Assembly: GCF_050948175.1 (NCBI RefSeq)
Contig: NC_135204.1
Span: 10,469,473-10,533,472, forward strand
Origin: Xylocopa sonorina
Lineage: Eukaryota; Arthropoda; Insecta; Hymenoptera; Apidae
Direction: 5' to 3'
Length of the DNA stretch: 64,000 nt
Below the pieces are notes generated by a model. It was not told where the DNA came from, searched no databases, and saw only the letters and a program-made list of their open reading frames with translations. The position numbers were made by a program, and so were the translations under genes. How positions within the stretch are numbered: position 1 is the first letter of the stretch; every line of letters starts with the position of its first letter. Of the stretch, positions 59,441-64,000 are shown piece after piece.

Positions 59441-62323
59441 TACCAGGAATAACGCATGTATACATAGGCCATAGATACGTGGACCAACACTTGGCCGTAG
59501 CATAATGTGATATAACACACGTAGCGAGGCGCGCGTACGTTCACGTGCGTGCGTGTAGGTGAGCCAAGAGAAAGGGCAGCGAGGGGTGGGAGCGGGGTGT
59601 GCTGCGAGGGGGATACGGGAGGAGGAGGTGGGAAACGAAGAAGGTGGAGGCCGACGAGGGGGGGATCCGGGATGGGGGTGGGACGCAGGAGGTGGTGCAC
59701 GGCGAAAAGCCGCGGCGAAACTATTGTCCGACGATGTATTAACGAGCAGCTATCCTATTGACGTGGAATCGGTCCGAGCGTTGGCAGAAAAGGCGGACTG
59801 AAACTGAAGGGGAATGGAAACGCGCTCGGACGCCGCGCGTACGCTTCTCTACCTTCGGATCGAAACAATTTGCCATGGTTTCGGACTGCGTCGAGCCAAC
59901 GAGGAACGTGGTAACTCGAATCGCGTTATTGGCTGCGACAACCCGTGAAAGATAATCGAGCCGACGAACGGGACGAACGGACGTACGAAAATGTTAATAA
60001 ACGCCCCCTCTGCGCGTGGTCCGCGATTCGCGAGGTACTGGCGCGATCCAGCGTCGCGCTGCCCTTTCGAGAGGGTGAAATATTGCAACGAGGTGCGCGC
60101 GGACGACAGAAAAACCGGAAAGAGGGACAACTGTTGTCCCGGGCAGAACGGGTCGAGGTTCCCCGGGAACGCGGACGAATTCATCGCTGCCTCGCTCGGG
60201 AACCTCACCGTTCCGTGTTTCTTCTAACGATTTTCCATATTTTCCACGGCGACACCGAACCGGCTAGGGCTCTGCCTCGAATCCCGCGTCCCCCCTGCTT
60301 TTCTCCCGCTCCGAAATTTCCTCTCTCGTCCCCGCGAAGCTTCGCCGAGGTTTTCGTAACGCGACGGAACGATCGCTGGGTTTATGTAAATCGTACCGCC
60401 TCCGACGGAGGCCAGAACTATTAATTGAAACCGTCATTTATCCCTGCTACGATCGTATGGATAATTACAACCCTGTCACGACTAGCCATCGCAATTCCTC
60501 TGACATCTTCACAACAGTTTATACGTTCCGCTCTAGCTAGGAGTCTAAGATAAATCTGTATCTGCGCCGCCGCGTTCGACTATTTTCCCGCGGATTCGTT
60601 GCGCTAACCTCGATACAAATTATAACATACTCTCCTCGAGGTTCGACTCGACGCGACGTTAGTCGTCCCGCGAAATTCATACGCGAAATTGAAGCGCGAA
60701 TCTATATACCGCGACGTCTCCGTTGATCTTAAACGGGCACGACGGGATCCAATTGTTAGCGAGGCTACTTTTGCGCGAACACCCGCGGACGGTCGCGATC
60801 GATTCTCCTCCTCCGCATGATGCGAACGTCGCCTAAAAATACAACGAATTTATACGAGCCGACGTCCGTCTCTCGATCGCGTACTCGTCGCGTTCTAAAA
60901 ATTCGCCGGCCATTAGAATGGCAAAGCAGTTCCTGAAAACCGAGGGAGTCGCGCGCTCGCGCGAGCGATCGCGTTCGGTATCGTCGAGGGGATCGTCGCG
61001 AGTGAGTGACGTCCGGCTGGTATCGGTCGAAAAGTAGCGAGGAGAAGCGCGCGACGTAACCGGCGTGTTACGTCTCTCTCGCGAAGGTCGGAATTCGTTA
61101 AAGCGCATGGAAACAAACAAGCGCGAGCAGACGCCGCAGGAGAGGATGCCAGCAACCGCGAGTAGGGGGACAAGGAAGGCGGCGGAGGAGGCGGAGGACG
61201 GAGGCAGCGACCAGCAGCGGTAGCGCAGTGGTAAAGGGTGGAGAGGCGGGCTGAAGCAACGGTGCAACAAAGGACAATTGTTGTCCTGCCGGGAGCGACG
61301 TGAACTTTTGCGCGGCACGGGACAATGCCGGTCGCCGGCAGCCAGCCACGGACTAAACTTAGCCAGGTTTTACATCGGGATCGAGGAGAGCTCGTCCTCC
61401 GCGGGGGCCCTCCCGCCCCTCCCGCCCCTCTGCGGGCCGCCTCGTTCACCTGGCCGCGCGGGCAAGGCCCAACCCGCTTCCGAGAACGCATCTACATCTC
61501 GAGAAACCGGCCGAATTTTTATACTACCAGACGGCGCGGGCCCGAAAACAAAACGACCGCCTTTCTGCCAATTACAGGAAGCTCGGGACGAGAGCGGAGC
61601 CTCGGAGGGATTCGGAGGGATGGATCGCCGCCGGCCTGAAGAACGACGGGACGCGCGAGAAAGTTTTCCCGCGTGACGATCCACGGGGAAGACGAAACTG
61701 TCTCGAGCGTACTCGCTACGGCGAGCCGTTACCATTACCGCGTCACGGATGGCGGATCTCGAGATCGCGAACCTAATGATCGCGAGGATCCAGAATTCTG
61801 GCCGAGATGTCTCGACTATTGTCAAGGTTGCGCGCGCGTCCGCGATCCAAGAAGGGGCCGAATACGAAGCGCGCGGTTGAATAGGCAGCCAAGAAATATG
61901 CTGATTAAATTCTCCTCGGTGTACGAGTGGTACGATCCAGCTTGTCGCGGATGAATGTACCTTGAAATTTCCAATACCCACTCGGTGGTATAATTCGAAT
62001 CGGTGCTGGTACCGGCGGTAACGAAAGACGAATCCCTCGAACCCTCGACACGATTTTCGCCTGGCGTCGAACCGCGAAATCGGCCCTAAAACAATCTATC
62101 GTCCTTCGACGGCTATCGAAAATTTCGTAGGATCGCGACGGCCACGGGTCGATCTAAAAACGGAGCGTGTACGCGCGCACGCAAGGACGAGGGATTATTC
62201 CGTGCCACTATGTGCCGTGAGAGAGCCGGCGGGCTTCCAAGGACGTCGAACATCTCGTCTTTTGTCGAACGGGTGAAAAAAAGAAAAGAGAAGTGGAAAA
62301 AAAGGAACAAGTGCGAGCAGCGA

Positions 62324-62328
<5 letters not shown>

Positions 62329-62362
<34 letters not shown>
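62329..62362. repeat. (GA)17 microsatellite
   Basis: Perfect dinucleotide repeat. Confidence 0.95.
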
Positions 62363-62365
<3 letters not shown>

Positions 62366-63873
62366 AAAAGAGAAAAATATATTGGAAGGAAACGAGATGC
62401 AAATGTATTCGCTTCACGGGCGAAGTCAACGGGCGAAAGTGTGCAGAAGGTCAGTCTCCATCAGCGACAGGTGATTACACGTACGCACGAGACGCCTGAA
62501 TTCAAGGTGGAGGTGAATTACCTGGCTAGGGATTTGAGGTTAGGTCGGTTCAACTTCCTCGCCGACCCTGACTCGAGGCCCTCGCCGTATATCCCTCTTC
62601 TTCGTCCGCTATCCTTGATCGACGACGATGCGTGCGCCCGTACAGACGCGTGCGCTACGTCGCGCGAATTTCGCCAGCCACGAAAACTGTCCGACTCTCT
62701 TCTTCTCTCTCGTTCTCTCTCTCTCTCTCCCGCGAATCGAACAACGAAAGCGAGTGGCCGCTAGATTTCTACATTCGCCGCGAGTCCTCTCATTCTTCCC
62801 GCGAAAGCAACACGAACGAATGGAAACAGCAACAATGTTCCGAAGAATGTCGATGGAGTGTCCGCGTGGAATACGAGAAAAGAGCCGGACGGTCTATTCC
62901 GCTTCGGTTCGAAGCTTTGCATTCCAATCAGCAACCGTGCAACCAATCGAGTAAGCAGAAGTCGTCAAAGAACTCGAGGACTCCGCCGCTGTCCGTCATC
63001 TTGGCTAATTACTCGCGGACGACATTCCTCGCCTCTGCTCCGATATAAAGCGTGTAGCGGAGACGAGAGAGAAAAAGAAAAAAAAGAAGAAAAAAACAAA
63101 GAAACGTAACGCGTGATCGATCATCGAAACGTCCGCGTTCTCCTCGAGGGATCGTTTAAACCCCGTTGTTTGCGCGTGGCCGATCTCCATGGCGCTGGGC
63201 CACGTGGCTCGCGATGTTAACTTAATTACGGCCAATTAAGCGTCAATTAACCGAGTAGCGCACGGCTGGCTCGCCGCGGCGTACGTAGAACCGGTGGACA
63301 TCTACTGTGCCACGCCGCGGTCGTCCGTCAAATTAACGACCGTACGACCGTTCCCCGCCCCAGTCTCCAACTTTCGGTAGCGATGATAAATTTCATTCAC
63401 TCCGCTCGAATTCGCGTGCGAGCACACCGCGAGCCGTTTCGATCGCAACGATCGCGAAGAGAGAGAGAGACGGAGCTTGGAAAAATCGGCGACGTTTCGC
63501 TCACGATCGCGGGATAAAGTCGTTTCCCGCGGGGGGGATCGCGGCACTTTTTCCGCGCGGAACCGGCAGAGATCGCTGACACACGCGGGACGAGAGGTCA
63601 GCCGCGATAATTAATCATTCGCCTCCGATGCGGCTGGGCAAAAAACGGGGACAGCCGTGACGTGTACGGGGTACGAATACCGGGGATCGGGAACGAAAAC
63701 ATTGACACGCGGTAAGAAACCCCGTTCCTGAGAATAGTGGCTCGTATTCCAGATACGCGGAGCGAGCGCCGTCCGCGGCGAGAAGGAAGGAACGAGCGGA
63801 GAAAGGACGCGCGCGAGAGAGAGAAAGAGGAGGAAGGGAGAGGCGTGCGCGCACACGTGCGAAGAAAAAAGGT

Positions 63874-63898
63874 GGACGACGACGACGACGACGACGAT
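63874..63898. repeat. (GAC)n trinucleotide repeat
   Basis: Seven to eight GAC units ending directly at a candidate ATG. Confidence 0.9.
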
Positions 63899-63955
63899 GC
63901 CGAGGCTCGAGCGCTTTTTTCGCCGGTGCTCGATGGATCGGGCGCAGAAAAAAAG
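63897..63955 (+). CDS. Candidate first coding exon of an unrecognised gene (weak)
   Basis: ATG at 63897, with A at -3, opens MPRLERFFRRCSMDRAQKK. The frame runs into a consensus donor AAAG|GTGAGT at 63955/63956 with two bases of the next codon. The preceding ~130 nt is purine-rich GAGA-type sequence, compatible with a 5' UTR. No family is recognised, 19 residues are too few to judge, and the remaining exons would lie beyond the right edge. It may be chance. Confidence 0.2.
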
Positions 63956-64000
63956 GTGAGTGAAATAAGAACCCGTGTACAAATACATTTCTTCTTGGAA

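Larger units (their letters stand above)
59370..63760. other. Right-hand upstream region, no gene supported
   Basis: GC-rich, with a GA repeat at 62329 and an A-rich purine run near 63075-63110. Frames are Arg/Ser-rich on both strands and none shows a recognised domain. Confidence 0.45.

Overview
This is eukaryotic nuclear DNA, almost certainly from an insect and most likely a hymenopteran (bee, ant or wasp). The clade guess is inference: CpG-rich non-coding sequence, many (GA)n, (CT)n, (GAC)n and poly-A/T tracts, very large introns and very low coding density. I see no bacterial operons, CRISPR, rRNA or tRNA.

One gene is recognised with confidence. It lies on the minus strand and encodes the LIM-domain-binding cofactor Chip (Ldb1/CLIM family). 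Two of its coding exons are here. Coding exon 1 (33162..32297) encodes a 288-residue low-complexity N-terminus rich in Pro, Gly, His, Asn and Met. Coding exon 2 (3468..3393) encodes the first 25 residues of the conserved Ldb self-association domain (RHTPYFGQPDYRLYELNKR and onward). Both splice junctions of the intron between them have canonical dinucleotides and compatible phase (AG|G, giving ...HYFR|RHTPYF...). The intron is 28,828 nt. The rest of the gene (dimerisation domain, nuclear localisation signal, LIM-interaction domain) lies beyond the left edge, and 1..3392 is the start of the next intron.

Layout: 1..3392, part of intron 2; 3393..3468, exon 2; 3469..32296, intron 1, with microsatellites, palindromes and AT-rich islands; 32297..33162, coding exon 1; 33163 to about 33469, a leader with no ATG on the minus strand, probably 5' UTR; 33.5-64 kb, upstream DNA with no recognisable gene. 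It holds many simple repeats, two sites that look like transposon ends, and at the extreme right a weak candidate first exon on the plus strand (63897..63955).

Most long open frames are chance products of GC-rich DNA or readings through microsatellites. The observations most worth a second look are: a duplicated short plus-strand element at 13.15 and 13.72 kb whose two copies differ mainly at silent codon positions (shared peptide MRK[DE]A[FL]PST); a perfect 12-bp inverted repeat at 54.38/54.48 kb; a homeodomain-like palindrome at 20.95 kb flanked by a diverged direct repeat; and a 15-bp homeodomain-like word repeated at 39.6 and 41.3 kb. I found no convincing undescribed multi-gene system.
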